64,000 bases of DNA from Chloroflexota bacterium (GCA_016208315.1 JACQYF010000082.1:54941-118940); one strand, 5' to 3'; positions 54,573 through 63,193 are shown, numbered from the stretch's first letter. Notes: generated from the letters alone by a model not told the origin. Made by a program: numbers and translations.

Positions 54573-55373
54573 GGTTCCAACCACCATCCCCAGCACGCCG
54601 ATATAGCGTTCCTCGTTGTCGTACAGCGGCCGCGTCGCCAGAGTGGCCCAAAACTCGTTTCCATCCATCCGCCGCAGTTTGAACTCGCGCTGATTCTTGA
54701 CGCCGGGTGGATGCGTTTCGCCGGTCACCCCCGCCATAAAGTTTGCCAGTGGTTGACCGGTAAGTTCCTCGACCGTTCCACCCAGCAGTTTAACCATCTT
54801 GGCATTCGCAAATGCCACTCGGTTCTCTGGGTCAATCAGCCAGATACCAATGTCCGCGGTCTCGACGATGCGGCGATAGAACTGCTCGCTCTGGCGCAGC
54901 GCGGTCTCGGTGCGTTTGAGCTCGGTAATATCGCGCGCCACGAGCGTGAGAAAATCGCAGCGCCCGCCCCGGCCCGTATGCGCGATGATCGCCTCCGAGA
55001 CGGGAATCTCGCGCCCCGCGCGCGTGAGCAAGCAAGTTTCGCCCCGCCACGCGCCATCCAGAATCGCGGTCTCGATCCCTTCGCCGAGGACGATGGCATT
55101 GGCCCAGATGGGGTGAGCATCGGCGATGTGGGGCAGTGGCTCGTCGTCCCTTAACCCCAGCCAGCGCCGCGCGGTGGGGTTGAGATACAGCACGTGACCA
55201 TGCACGTCAATCGTGGCGACAAAATCGGGCGTCGTCTCGGCGATGAAATCCACCAGCACGAGTTCCGGTTTGTGTGGCTCGGCTTTTTCGCGTTGGGAGT
55301 GCGGCCGCGGCGAGGGGCTGAACTGCGCAGCGTTTCGCTCGTCTTCCAGGACGAGATCCTGAATTCGCATCAT
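54570..55373 (-). CDS. PAS-PAS protein without output domain, 3'-truncated
   Basis: 267 residues from ATG 55373, with GGAGGT 7 nt upstream. PAS 1 (about 45-160, ending LVARDITELKRTE) and PAS 2 (about 170-265). The second PAS stops at YIGVLGMVVGT, just where DIT and the rest of the PAC motif and a kinase would follow. The cut coincides with the palindrome at 54532-54572, so the gene was probably shortened by that element. It may still work as a sensor partner for kinases nearby. Confidence 0.78.
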   Translation of the reverse strand: MMRIQDLVLEDERNAAQFSPSPRPHSQREKAEPHKPELVLVDFIAETTPDFVATIDVHGHVLYLNPTARRWLGLRDDEPLPHIADAHPIWANAIVLGEGIETAILDGAWRGETCLLTRAGREIPVSEAIIAHTGRGGRCDFLTLVARDITELKRTETALRQSEQFYRRIVETADIGIWLIDPENRVAFANAKMVKLLGGTVEELTGQPLANFMAGVTGETHPPGVKNQREFKLRRMDGNEFWATLATRPLYDNEERYIGVLGMVVGT

Positions 55374-55385
55374 AGCGATTACCTC

Positions 55386-55482
55386 CACCTCACCCCCCTC
55401 TCCCCAGCCCCCTCCCCCCTCTCCTGATTTGAACTTCAAACTCAGGAGAGGGGGGAGGGGGTGCGGGGGTAGGGGGTGCGGC
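55386..55482. repeat. GC-rich palindrome, CTCTCCTGATTTGAA type, copy 3
   Basis: CCCCCTCTCCCC, core CTCTCCTGATTTGAACTTC, complement and G-rich arm (to 55482). It lies between the PAS gene and the small coiled-coil gene and ends 2 nt before the latter's stop. Confidence 0.82.
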
Positions 55483-55483
55483 A

Positions 55484-55687
55484 TTACCTCGCGCCAAAGC
55501 GGTCGGACAGGGCGGCTAGCATCTCCGCCCGCCGGCGTTCCGCCGCCAGTTGACCTTGCAGTTCTCGGTACTGGATTTGCAGAGCGCGCAAGTCATGCTC
55601 GCGTTTCGCGAGCTGACTCTGCGTGGCTTCAAGTGCGGCGGCCCATTCTTGGACCTGGCGTTCCACGTGTCCGTTCGAATGAAGCAT
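55484..55687 (-). CDS. Small coiled-coil protein
   Basis: 67 residues from ATG 55687 (GGAGG 5 nt upstream). One long amphipathic helix (VERQVQEWAAALEATQSQL, then REHDLRALQIQYRELQ). It overlaps the end of the KaiB-like frame by about 59 nt. No family recognised; similar in style to the 65-residue protein at 23383. Confidence 0.6.
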   Translation of the reverse strand: MLHSNGHVERQVQEWAAALEATQSQLAKREHDLRALQIQYRELQGQLAAERRRAEMLAALSDRFGAR

Positions 55688-56030
55688 GTTGGCCTCCACG
55701 AACTAGGATTTTTTGGTGCCGGGCGTTTGAATTGCCGTTGGGAACAACCGCGTACATGGACGCCAAAACGCGGGCGTCCTCGCTGAGATCGCCGACGATG
55801 GTCCACCTGGGTTCGGGCGCAAGCTTGACCAGGGTGGGCGTCACGACGATCCCGTCCTGCATCGCGCGAATCGGGTCTTTTTGGGTGTCTATGATCTCGA
55901 GCTGGCAATTGCCGTTCAAGTAGTCTCGGCAAATGATTTTGAGATTAGCCATCGCGCGTACGGAACTATGGGCCCCTTGTGTGATATAGAGCCGGAAGAC
56001 CAGCCGGTTTTCTTGAATCCGTTTATTCAT
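55629..56030 (-). CDS. KaiB-like protein
   Basis: 133 residues. Positions 10-90 match KaiB: LVFRLYITQGAHSSVRAMANL, CQLEIIDTQKDP, VTPTLVKLAPEP (cis-Pro thioredoxin-fold motif) and IVGDLSEDARVL. No KaiA or KaiC is in the window. Outside cyanobacteria, KaiB-like proteins act in stress or kinase signalling, and the PAS, receiver and kinase neighbours fit that. The C-terminus beyond about residue 95 overlaps the next gene and may reflect a frameshift: one frame over, the gene would end TPGTKKS at a TAG near 55703. Confidence 0.8.
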   Translation of the reverse strand: MNKRIQENRLVFRLYITQGAHSSVRAMANLKIICRDYLNGNCQLEIIDTQKDPIRAMQDGIVVTPTLVKLAPEPRWTIVGDLSEDARVLASMYAVVPNGNSNARHQKILVRGGQHASFERTRGTPGPRMGRRT

Positions 56031-56289
56031 AGCGTCGTAATTCGGTCCACTTCCAGGAAGGTTTGGGTTACCTGACAGACCGCCGACGACAAGGGCTGCC
56101 CGGTGTGGCGGCAGCCCTTGGGACGTACTCTCCAGGTGTGCGCGGCGAAGGCACTGAACGCGTATGGGCCTGGCTTGGCGGGTAGGAGGCGTCGGTTAGG
56201 GTAGGGTGACCTCGCCAAGGATTTGGAATGATGGTTGCGCCGTTTCGATCTGGTTTCCTCGCCGCGCGCACCCGGAGAGTACGAGTATC
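56031..56289. other. Noncoding stretch with one hairpin
   Basis: About 260 bp between the receiver gene (56290) and the KaiB-like gene. It contains CAAGGGCTGCC (56090-56100) with its complement (56110-56120) around 9 nt; no T-run. The KaiB promoter should lie here, but none with good boxes was seen. Confidence 0.5.
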
Positions 56290-56736
56290 TTATACCCCGG
56301 CAAATTGCAGCGTAAGCTGATCCTGTCGCATCACGCGACGAATCGCCGGCATCAAGTCGGTGCTCATCGTCGCCTTGGAAACCAGCTCGTTGCCGCCGGC
56401 CGCCAACACGGCCCGCCGGGAGTTCTCGCCGTCGTTCAAGGTCAGGGCGATAATCCGCGTTTCCGGAAACATGATGCGGAGCAGCGGGATCGTTTGCAGG
56501 CCGCTCAACCCGGGCATGTTCAGGTCAATCAAAATCAGTTCGGGCGCGAGTAGTTGCGCCTTGGCGAGACATTCTTCTCCCGTATTGGCGGTCCCGACGA
56601 CGTTCACCTCATTGCGATAATGCGTTTCCAAGAAAAGCGTTTCAATTCGCAGAAAGGTGGTCTCGTCGTCTACCAGCATCACGCTGATTTTGTGCCGTCC
56701 GTTCGAACGGTTCAGTGCGGGCGCCGCGCCTAGCAT
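56290..56736 (-). CDS. Single-domain response regulator
   Basis: About 148 residues from ATG 56736. Receiver: VMLVDDE, phospho-acceptor D71 in LIDLNMPGLSG, Thr/Leu in ALTLND, Lys in LVSKATM. The short C-terminal tail has no DNA-binding domain. Upstream codons to 56790 are inside a terminator palindrome and are not used. It lies after that terminator, so expression depends on readthrough or a local promoter. Confidence 0.83.
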   Translation of the reverse strand: MLGAAPALNRSNGRHKISVMLVDDETTFLRIETLFLETHYRNEVNVVGTANTGEECLAKAQLLAPELILIDLNMPGLSGLQTIPLLRIMFPETRIIALTLNDGENSRRAVLAAGGNELVSKATMSTDLMPAIRRVMRQDQLTLQFAGV

Positions 56737-56744
56737 TCGCGGGG

Positions 56745-56784
56745 CAAAAAAAGACCCTTCGGGTTTGAGAAACCCGAAGGGTCT
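56745..56784 (-). terminator. Strong Rho-independent terminator after the NarL regulator
   Basis: Minus strand: 15-bp perfect stem (56784-56770 with 56766-56752), 3-nt loop, then seven T (56751-56745). It begins 10 nt after the regulator stop. The arm AGACCCTTCGGGTTT is shared with the palindrome inside the GNAT gene. Confidence 0.9.
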
Positions 56785-56794
56785 CGGCATCCCT

Positions 56795-57448
56795 CTACTC
56801 GTCCATAAAGATCAGGCCATGTTTCATGGCGATCTTGATCAGGCCCGCCATGTCGTGAACGTCCAGTTTTTGCATCAGACTGCTCCGATGTTTTTCCACC
56901 GTTTTGACGCTCACATTCATGATCTGCGCGATGGCGTTGTTCGTGCGGCCTTCGGCGACGAGTTTCAAGACCTGCTGTTCGCGGGCCGAGAGGCGGTCGA
57001 ATGGCTCCGCCTCGGTCGCGGCCCCCGGCGGCGTGAGCACGTTCGCCACGATTTGGCCCGAGACCGCGGACGAGAGAAACGTTTCGCCGCGACAAGCGGC
57101 CCGCACCGCCAGCAGCAATTCCTCGGTCACCGAGTGTTTGAGCAAATACCCCTTGGCGCCCGACCGCAACGCTTGCCGCACGAGCATCTCATCCGAATAC
57201 ATCGAGAGGATGACGACTTGGGACGGAAGGCGCAGCGCCCGGATGCGCTCCGCGGCTTGATTCCCGTTGAGCCGCGGCATGGAGAGGTCCATCACGACCA
57301 CATCCGGCGTCAGCCGTTCGGCCAGCTCCACGGCTTCCTGCCCATCCCGCGCTTCGCCGACCACCTGCATGTCTTCCGCTTTTTCCAATAACGCCCGGAT
57401 ACCTTGCCTCACGAGATGATGATCTTCGACGATGAGTACGCGGATCAT
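56795..57448 (-). CDS. NarL/LuxR-type response regulator
   Basis: 217 residues from ATG 57448 (AAGGAGG upstream). Receiver with VEDHH, D54 in VMDLSMPRLNG, Lys in YLLKHSV; LuxR helix-turn-helix LSAREQQVLKLVAEGRTNNA, then NVSVKTVEKHR. It follows the HisKA_3 kinase at 57561 after a duplicated junction and ends at a strong terminator. It is the natural partner of that kinase. Confidence 0.9.
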   Translation of the reverse strand: MIRVLIVEDHHLVRQGIRALLEKAEDMQVVGEARDGQEAVELAERLTPDVVVMDLSMPRLNGNQAAERIRALRLPSQVVILSMYSDEMLVRQALRSGAKGYLLKHSVTEELLLAVRAACRGETFLSSAVSGQIVANVLTPPGAATEAEPFDRLSAREQQVLKLVAEGRTNNAIAQIMNVSVKTVEKHRSSLMQKLDVHDMAGLIKIAMKHGLIFMDE

Positions 57449-57564
57449 TCGGCCTCCTTCCAAGGTGCCGCCGCGACCAGCCATGTGCCTTGGCTTGGCT
57501 CGGACAACGCCCGAATACCCTGCCGCACGAGATGATGATCTTTTACGATGAGTACGCGAATCAT
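57445..57564 (-). pseudogene. 39-codon chimera from a 116-bp tandem duplication
   Basis: From ATG 57564 (overlapping the kinase stop as ATGA) it reads MIRVLIVKDHHLVRQGIRAL, the start of the regulator, and then switches to SEPSQGTWLVAAAPWKEAE, the end of the kinase, closing at a TGA that overlaps the true regulator ATG. The kinase-regulator junction is thus duplicated in tandem (unit 116 bp). Both overlaps keep the ribosome site, so the mini-gene may be translated. Confidence 0.85.
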
Positions 57565-59237
57565 TCGGCCTCCTTCCAAGGTACCGCCGCGACGAGCCGT
57601 GTGCCTTGTCCTGGCTCTGAATGAATCTCCAACGTCCCTCCTATGGTTTTAAGTCGTTCTTCCAAGCCGATCAAGCCAATTCCCTGCGGCGGGCCCTCCT
57701 CGTCCATCCGCTTCGCCAGCCAATCGAAACCCCGTCCATTGTCGGCGACCGTCAGTTGAATGCCTTCGGCATCCGACCTCAGCATGACCTGCGCCTCTGT
57801 CGCTTGCGAGTGCTTGACCATGTTGGTCAACGCTTCCTGCAAAAAGCGATACAGGGTAATGCTCATTAGGATCGGCGGTTCCGTGACCGACATGCCGCGG
57901 TACTGGACCGGGATGTTGCTCCGCCGCGAAAACTCGTGGCACAGGGCTTCCAGCACGTCATTCAATTGGGCCGCATCCAACGCAGGCGGGCGCAGGTTAT
58001 AGGCCAGCACGCGCAGTTGTTCCATGGTGTCTTGCGTGAGCGCCACCGCGTCGTCCATGCCCAGGCGCAATTCGCTTGCGCAACCTGCCATGTCATCGCG
58101 CAGGGCCTCCAGCATCATCTTGAGCGCGGTCAACGCTTGCCCGGCTTCGTCGTGGATTTCACGCGAGATCCGGGCGCGCTCGTCCTCCTGCACCGAGACG
58201 ACGCGTTGGGTCAGCGACCGGAGTTGCGCATTGGCTTGCGCCAGTTCGCGCGTGCGCCCGGCGACTTGGGCCTCCAAGCGCTCGCGCGCGCGCTGCTGGT
58301 CCGTTACGTCAATGTACGCGCCCAGCAATCCGATCACCGCGTCCTGGTCGTCGCGCAGCGGCTCGACCGTCAAATCGAAATAGCGCCGCGCGCCGCTGCA
58401 ATCGTGGAGCGCCACCTCGCGGCGCGTCGTGACGCCATGCTCCATCGCGTTCCGCTGGAGGTCGGCGAGCTGCTCCGCATCCTCCGCCGCCAACAATTCT
58501 GCATCGGTCTTGCCGATCATCTCGTCCGGCGCGCACCCCAACGTCGGATGATGGACCCAAGTATACCGCAAATCTCGATTTAGGGAAAAAACCGAGACCG
58601 GCGCTTTATCGAGCGCCAAGCGAAAACGCGCCTCGCTCGCGCGCAGCGAGTCCTGGGCGGCCTGCAAGTCGCGCTCGGCGTGTTTGCGGGCGCGGATGTC
58701 ACGAATGAGCCACAGCAGGCCGCTCACTTGCTGCTGCCGATCGCGGAGCACGCGCGCACTGATCGCGGCATCAATAGGTTCGTTGTGCTGGGGGGAGGGA
58801 GAAAATTGCGCATCGCGATCGCGGACTTGGGTGGCCGCCGGCAGGGTATTGATCACGCGACGGAACTCAGAACGGCCGCTTTCCTCAAGCCAGTTTGCCA
58901 GCGGATGGCCGATCAAATCAATCGTGGGAACGCCGAAGAGCGCGGCCGCCGCGGCATTGGCTTCCCGAATCATCCCGAATTTGTCCGTGACGATGTAAAC
59001 GTCCGGCGCGAAATTAAAGAGGTCTTGGTAACGCTGATTCGACACGGCGAGTTGTTCGGTCTTGTCTCGAAATTCACGGTCCGCGACCTGCAACTCTTCT
59101 AACGCGATGGCAAGCTCTTCGATGGCCTCCCGGCTCGTATGCGCGTCGGTGGTCGTATTCTCACGGGCGCGCGTTTGCATGGACTCGAGACGCGTGAGCA
59201 CTTGGCTCATCTTGGCGTCGAATTCTTCCGGTCTCAT
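57561..59237 (-). CDS. PAS-PAS sensor histidine kinase (HisKA_3 type)
   Basis: 558 residues from ATG 59237 (AAGGA 7 nt upstream; a longer upstream frame is inside cheR). An N-terminal helical region, PAS 1 (about 75-190, ending IRDIRARKHAE), PAS 2 (about 205-325, ending YIDVTDQQRARE), HisKA_3 with ISREIHDEAGQALTALKM and HATPase (LTVADNGRGFDW, GLIGLEER). Soluble, no membrane helix. It lies 11 nt after the CheR-PAS gene, in one operon with CheB, CheR and the NarL regulator. Confidence 0.9.
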   Translation of the reverse strand: MRPEEFDAKMSQVLTRLESMQTRARENTTTDAHTSREAIEELAIALEELQVADREFRDKTEQLAVSNQRYQDLFNFAPDVYIVTDKFGMIREANAAAAALFGVPTIDLIGHPLANWLEESGRSEFRRVINTLPAATQVRDRDAQFSPSPQHNEPIDAAISARVLRDRQQQVSGLLWLIRDIRARKHAERDLQAAQDSLRASEARFRLALDKAPVSVFSLNRDLRYTWVHHPTLGCAPDEMIGKTDAELLAAEDAEQLADLQRNAMEHGVTTRREVALHDCSGARRYFDLTVEPLRDDQDAVIGLLGAYIDVTDQQRARERLEAQVAGRTRELAQANAQLRSLTQRVVSVQEDERARISREIHDEAGQALTALKMMLEALRDDMAGCASELRLGMDDAVALTQDTMEQLRVLAYNLRPPALDAAQLNDVLEALCHEFSRRSNIPVQYRGMSVTEPPILMSITLYRFLQEALTNMVKHSQATEAQVMLRSDAEGIQLTVADNGRGFDWLAKRMDEEGPPQGIGLIGLEERLKTIGGTLEIHSEPGQGTRLVAAVPWKEAE

Positions 59238-59248
59238 TGTTCGTTCCT

Positions 59249-61084
59249 TCAGTCTTCTTCCATCATCAACACGACCCCGCGGCGTTCTTGGCGCGGCCCC
59301 GTCAGCGGTCCCAGCTTGACCGAGCATTGAATCATTTTGCCGCGGCGGTTGCGCGCCGCCAGCATCAGGGACTCGGTATCGCACGCGCCGCTCATGCAAC
59401 TGCGGATCACGTTGCCCAGCTTATCCACCGGCAAGCCAATATCCAGTTTGAAAAAGGAATGCCCCAGGACCTCGTCCGCGCGCAAGCCCCATAAATCTTC
59501 CGCGGCGCGGTTCCACACCAGGACGCTCAGATTGTGGTCCACGACGACGACGCCGGCGCGCAGCGAATGCAAGATCGAGGATTGAAACGCGTTGGAATCG
59601 CCGAGCTCCCCCGTGCGTTGGCGCAGTTCCATGTTCGTCGTCTCTTGCTCTTCGTTCGTGGACTGGAGTTCCTCGTTCATCGTCTCCAATTCTTCGTTGG
59701 TAGACTGGAGTTCTTCATTCGTCGTCTGCAATTCCTCGACGGTGGATTGCAGTTCCTCGTTGGTCGTCTCCAGTTCCTCGTTGGCGGATTGCAGTTCTTC
59801 GTAGGCGGTTTCCAGGTCCTGGCGCGTGCGCTGCAGGTCTTGCTGCAATTGATGCCGCCGCGTCACGTCGTCGAAGGTGATCGTGACGCCGATCCAGGTG
59901 CCGTCGTTGTCTTGCAGCGGAATGACCTCGACGTCCAAATATTGGCGCCCGTCGTTGGACAGGTTGCGCGCCACTTCCGGGATGACCACGGGATGCCGTT
60001 CGGCGTACGCTTGCTCGATCCGCGAACGCAGCTCGACCGGGCGGTACGAAAGTTCCAATTCGGCAAACGAGCGCCCCAAGTCTTTGGCGCTGAATCCAAA
60101 GAGCGAGCGGGCGCGGTTGTTCGCCATGACGAGCGTGTTGTTCAAATCCACGACGATCTGCGCGGTGGGGTGCGTTTCCAAGGCCGCATCGCGCATGCGC
60201 AGGTAGCGCTGCGTCCGATTATGGGCCTCCGCATCCTCGGTGGGGGCCCCCATAAAGGCGCGTTCGCGCAGATCGTTCCGCGAGATTTTGGAAAAAATGC
60301 GATGCCGCAAATCCACCGGCGCAAAGAGGTTGGCGTGCGTCAGCAGCATCTCGGCTTTGCCGAGGAAGAGATACCCTTCCTCTTTGAGCGCAAAGTGAAA
60401 ACGCGCGAGGATGCGCGTCTGCGTTTCGATGTTGAAATACATCAGCGTGTTGCGGGAGATGAGGAGATCGAGGCGCGAGATGGGCGCGTCTTGCACCAGG
60501 TCGTGACGTCCAAAGATGACCGAGCGGCGTAGGTCGGCGCGAAAGATGCCGCGGCTGTTGAGCATCTCGAAATAGCGTTTCCGCAGTTCTTCCGGGAGTT
60601 GCTCCAGGTCTTCGCGCCGGTAGCTCGCCTGGCGCGCCTGGGTGAGCGCCTCGTCGTCCACGTCGGTCGCATAAACCTTGACGCGTTCCAGAAAATTGTC
60701 CGTGCCCATCGCTTCCGCGAAGATCATTGCCGTCGTATACGCTTCCTCGCCGGAGGCAACCCCCGCACACCAGACACGCAAGGACCGGTTGGAGGCGATC
60801 AGCTTGGGGACGATTTCTTTCGCCAGAAAATCCCACGCGGGTTGATCGCGGAAAAAGTTTGTGACGTTGATGAGGATGGTATTGAAAAGCTGGCTAAATT
60901 CTTCGGGGTGGACTTCGAGGTAATCGGTGTATTCGCCGTAATCGTGGACGCCAACCATTTCCATCCGCTTGCCGACGCGGCGCGTGAGACTGGTGCGCTT
61001 GTAGCCGGTAAAGTCAAAGCCGCGGCTGCGCTGCAAATAATCCAGGAGCGCTTCGAATTTTGGATCGTCATCCGTGTGTGCCAT
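59249..61084 (-). CDS. CheR methyltransferase fused to PAS domains and a coiled coil
   Basis: 611 residues. The CheR N-domain (FDFTGYKRTSLTRRVGKRM) and SAM-binding domain (VWCAGVASGEEAYTTAM, LISRNTLMYF) occupy about 1-270. A PAS (about 290-410), a long coiled coil of seven-residue repeats (EELQSTNEELET, about 425-485) and a second PAS (about 490-605) follow. Such CheR-PAS proteins usually occur fused to CheB; here CheB is separate (17-nt overlap). No chemoreceptor genes are near, so the methylation target may be a kinase or other sensor. Confidence 0.88.
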   Translation of the reverse strand: MAHTDDDPKFEALLDYLQRSRGFDFTGYKRTSLTRRVGKRMEMVGVHDYGEYTDYLEVHPEEFSQLFNTILINVTNFFRDQPAWDFLAKEIVPKLIASNRSLRVWCAGVASGEEAYTTAMIFAEAMGTDNFLERVKVYATDVDDEALTQARQASYRREDLEQLPEELRKRYFEMLNSRGIFRADLRRSVIFGRHDLVQDAPISRLDLLISRNTLMYFNIETQTRILARFHFALKEEGYLFLGKAEMLLTHANLFAPVDLRHRIFSKISRNDLRERAFMGAPTEDAEAHNRTQRYLRMRDAALETHPTAQIVVDLNNTLVMANNRARSLFGFSAKDLGRSFAELELSYRPVELRSRIEQAYAERHPVVIPEVARNLSNDGRQYLDVEVIPLQDNDGTWIGVTITFDDVTRRHQLQQDLQRTRQDLETAYEELQSANEELETTNEELQSTVEELQTTNEELQSTNEELETMNEELQSTNEEQETTNMELRQRTGELGDSNAFQSSILHSLRAGVVVVDHNLSVLVWNRAAEDLWGLRADEVLGHSFFKLDIGLPVDKLGNVIRSCMSGACDTESLMLAARNRRGKMIQCSVKLGPLTGPRQERRGVVLMMEED

Positions 61085-61688
61085 TTAGTCGCTCCTTCAC
61101 CACCAGCGTAATGAGGGCTTGCGCTATTTCTTCGAGCGGCAGAATGAAATCTACCGTTTGGGTTTCGATAGCGGCTTGCGGCATGGAAAAGAATTCCGCG
61201 GTGGCTTTGTCCTGGGCGATCACCGTGCCGGCCATTTTTTTGACCGCCTGGACGCCCATCGAGCCATCGCTGCCGGTGCCGGTGAGGACGACGGCAATGG
61301 CGCGGTCGCGGAAACTTGCCGCGACCGATTCGAATAACAGATCGGCCGACGGGCGGACAAAGTGGACGAGTTCGGTTTGCGTGAGCGAAAAGGTTCGGTC
61401 GGGGTTGACGAGCAGGTGACGGTTTGGGGGCGCGACATAGACGGTGCAGGGTTCGGCGCGCTCGCCATCCCGGGCTTCTTTCACGGCGAGCGCCGTGCGC
61501 CGTCCCAGGATTTCGGCCATGAGACTCCGGTGACGCGGATCGAGATGCTGCAGGACGATGACGGGAACGGGAAAATCGGCGGGGAGGTCGGAGAGAATTT
61601 TGCCGAGAGCGGTGAGGCCACCCGCCGAGCACGCGAGCGCGACAATGTCAAAAACCGCACGCGCCGAGGGTTCTTGATCGTCATTCAT
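61068..61688 (-). CDS. CheB-type methylesterase, stand-alone
   Basis: 206 residues, a CheB catalytic domain without receiver. Triad: Ser in ACSAGGLTAL, His in QHLDPRHRS, Asp in TGTGSDGSMG. With no receiver domain it cannot be controlled by CheA directly. First gene of the leftward operon (CheB, CheR-PAS, kinase, regulator) and divergent from the second CheB gene. Confidence 0.87.
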   Translation of the reverse strand: MNDDQEPSARAVFDIVALACSAGGLTALGKILSDLPADFPVPVIVLQHLDPRHRSLMAEILGRRTALAVKEARDGERAEPCTVYVAPPNRHLLVNPDRTFSLTQTELVHFVRPSADLLFESVAASFRDRAIAVVLTGTGSDGSMGVQAVKKMAGTVIAQDKATAEFFSMPQAAIETQTVDFILPLEEIAQALITLVVKERLNGTHG

Positions 61689-61812
61689 TTTTGCATCTCG
61701 ATTTATCTAACGGATTTCACCTGATTTTCATTATAACCCCGATTGACGGCATATGCAAGGTTTGCGCGCGAAAAAAAGCGTTCAGTTCTACCCCGGCGCA
61801 TCGTTATAGCAC

Positions 61813-61874
61813 GTAGGACAATTTGCCAAAGTAGGACAATTTGCCTCGGCGCTATCGGCGCCGCATTGTCCTAC
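61813..61874. repeat. GTAGGACAATTTG repeats with hairpin between divergent cheB genes
   Basis: Two direct copies of GTAGGACAATTTGCC (61813 and 61831) and an inverted copy (ATTGTCCTAC, 61865-61874); 61831-61874 folds into a hairpin with inner stem GGCGC/GCGCC. It lies just before the ribosome site of the second cheB and resembles the palindrome at 44274. Confidence 0.75.
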
Positions 61875-61887
61875 AAGGGGGAATCTC

Positions 61888-62922
61888 ATGCCTGGTCACG
61901 ACATTATCGTCGTGGGAGCTTCGGCGGGCGGCGTGGAAGCCCTCCAAGAACTGGCGCGCGGTCTGCCGCGCGATTTGCCCGCAAGCGTTTTCGTCGTGCT
62001 GCACATCGGTTCCCAGCCGCCGGAAATTCTGCCCAGGATTCTCAGTCGCAAAAGCGCGATGCCTTGCCGGGCCGCCACCGACGGTGAACCAATCGAGATG
62101 GGACGATGCTATCTCGGCGTGCCCGGTCATCATCTCACACTGACACCGGGACACATCCGCCTCGACCACGGGCCCAAAGAGAACAGCGTGCGCCCCGCGG
62201 TGAATGCCTTGTTTCGTTCCGCGGCCGCATACTATGGGCCGCGCGTCATCGGCGTCGTCCTTTCCGGTTTGCTCGACGATGGGACCGCGGGGTTGGTGGC
62301 GATCAAACGCCGCGGCGGCATCGCCATCGCGCAAGACCCGCGCGACGCGCTCTTTCCGCAAATGCCGCAGAGCGCGATTGATAACGTCCGCGTGGATCAC
62401 ATTATTCGCGTCGCGCAACTCGGGTCGCTGTTGGCGCATCTGGCGAGCACGCCCGCGCCCGACGAAATCCAGTTCCCCCTCCCACAGGACATGGATATTG
62501 AAGCGAAGATCGGTCAAGGGGTGATTTCTATGGATAAGATGCCCAAGCTCGGAACGCCCTCGCGATTGACGTGCCCGGATTGTGGCGGAACTTTGTGGGA
62601 AATGCACGAAGACGATCTGATGCGCTTTCGCTGCCAAACGGGACATGCTTATTCGCCCGAAACTCTCGCGGCCAAGCAGTCGGAGTTGGTGGAGGGCGCG
62701 CTCTGGGCCGCGTTGCGGGCGATGGACGAGAACATCGCGTTGGCGCGGCGAGTGGCGCAGCGGGCGCGCAAACATAACCGGTTGCCGCTGGCCGAGAGTT
62801 TTGAAGAAAAGGCGCACCGGGCGGAACGTCAAGCGGATACGTTGCGCGCCGTGCTGACCAAAAACGCGCCCGAGTCGGAAATGGCTCAGATCAATGTCGA
62901 AGAGGCCACAACGGCGAATTGA
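61888..62922 (+). CDS. CheB-type methylesterase with C-terminal zinc-ribbon-like domain
   Basis: 344 residues. CheB domain (to about 190): GASAGGVEAL, VLHIGSQPPE and SGLLDDGTAGLVA supply Ser, His and Asp. The C-terminal part has CPDCGGTLWEMHEDD, then FRCQTGHAYSPETL (C-x2-C ... C-x3-H), a zinc-ribbon-like motif, and a helical tail. GGGGGA lies 5-6 nt before the ATG. No receiver domain. Divergent from the first CheB gene. Confidence 0.87.
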   Translation: MPGHDIIVVGASAGGVEALQELARGLPRDLPASVFVVLHIGSQPPEILPRILSRKSAMPCRAATDGEPIEMGRCYLGVPGHHLTLTPGHIRLDHGPKENSVRPAVNALFRSAAAYYGPRVIGVVLSGLLDDGTAGLVAIKRRGGIAIAQDPRDALFPQMPQSAIDNVRVDHIIRVAQLGSLLAHLASTPAPDEIQFPLPQDMDIEAKIGQGVISMDKMPKLGTPSRLTCPDCGGTLWEMHEDDLMRFRCQTGHAYSPETLAAKQSELVEGALWAALRAMDENIALARRVAQRARKHNRLPLAESFEEKAHRAERQADTLRAVLTKNAPESEMAQINVEEATTAN

Positions 62923-62953
62923 TAGGGAGACACAGCTATCTGATAGAGCCCCC

Positions 62954-62982
62954 TTGACGTGAGTAGCTGGCCTGAGTACAAT
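62954..62982 (+). promoter_or_regulatory. Sigma-70-like promoter
   Basis: TTGACG (62954-62959), 17 nt, TACAAT (62977-62982). It would give a leader of about 200 nt before the SARP-like gene, including the hairpin just before its start. Confidence 0.65.
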
Positions 62983-63146
62983 CGGGCCACTTTTGCTACG
63001 GTTTGACTCCCTACGTCGTTCCTGATCGGCCAGTCGCCTTTCCGCAAAAGAGCAGCCGGTTGTTCCATTTCCGGCAATAGGGGCGATTGTGCTACAAAGG
63101 TAGGGTAAGACCTAATGGACGAATAATCAACTTTGTGGGAAGATGC

Positions 63147-63185
63147 ATTCAGACTTGGAAATCTCGCAGATTTCCAAGTCTGAAT
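63147..63185. repeat. Perfect palindrome immediately upstream of the SARP-like gene
   Basis: 18-bp arms (ATTCAGACTTGGAAATCT and complement) with a CGC loop, ending 8 nt before the ATG at 63194. It leaves no ribosome site in the leader. Either a translational control hairpin or a mobile palindrome of the same kind as others here. Confidence 0.85.
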
Positions 63186-63193
63186 AACGCACT

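Larger units (their letters stand above)
62923..63193. other. Noncoding leader region of the SARP-like regulator
   Basis: About 270 bp. Holds the promoter at 62954-62982 and the hairpin at 63147-63185. No reading frame with family resemblance was seen. Confidence 0.6.
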
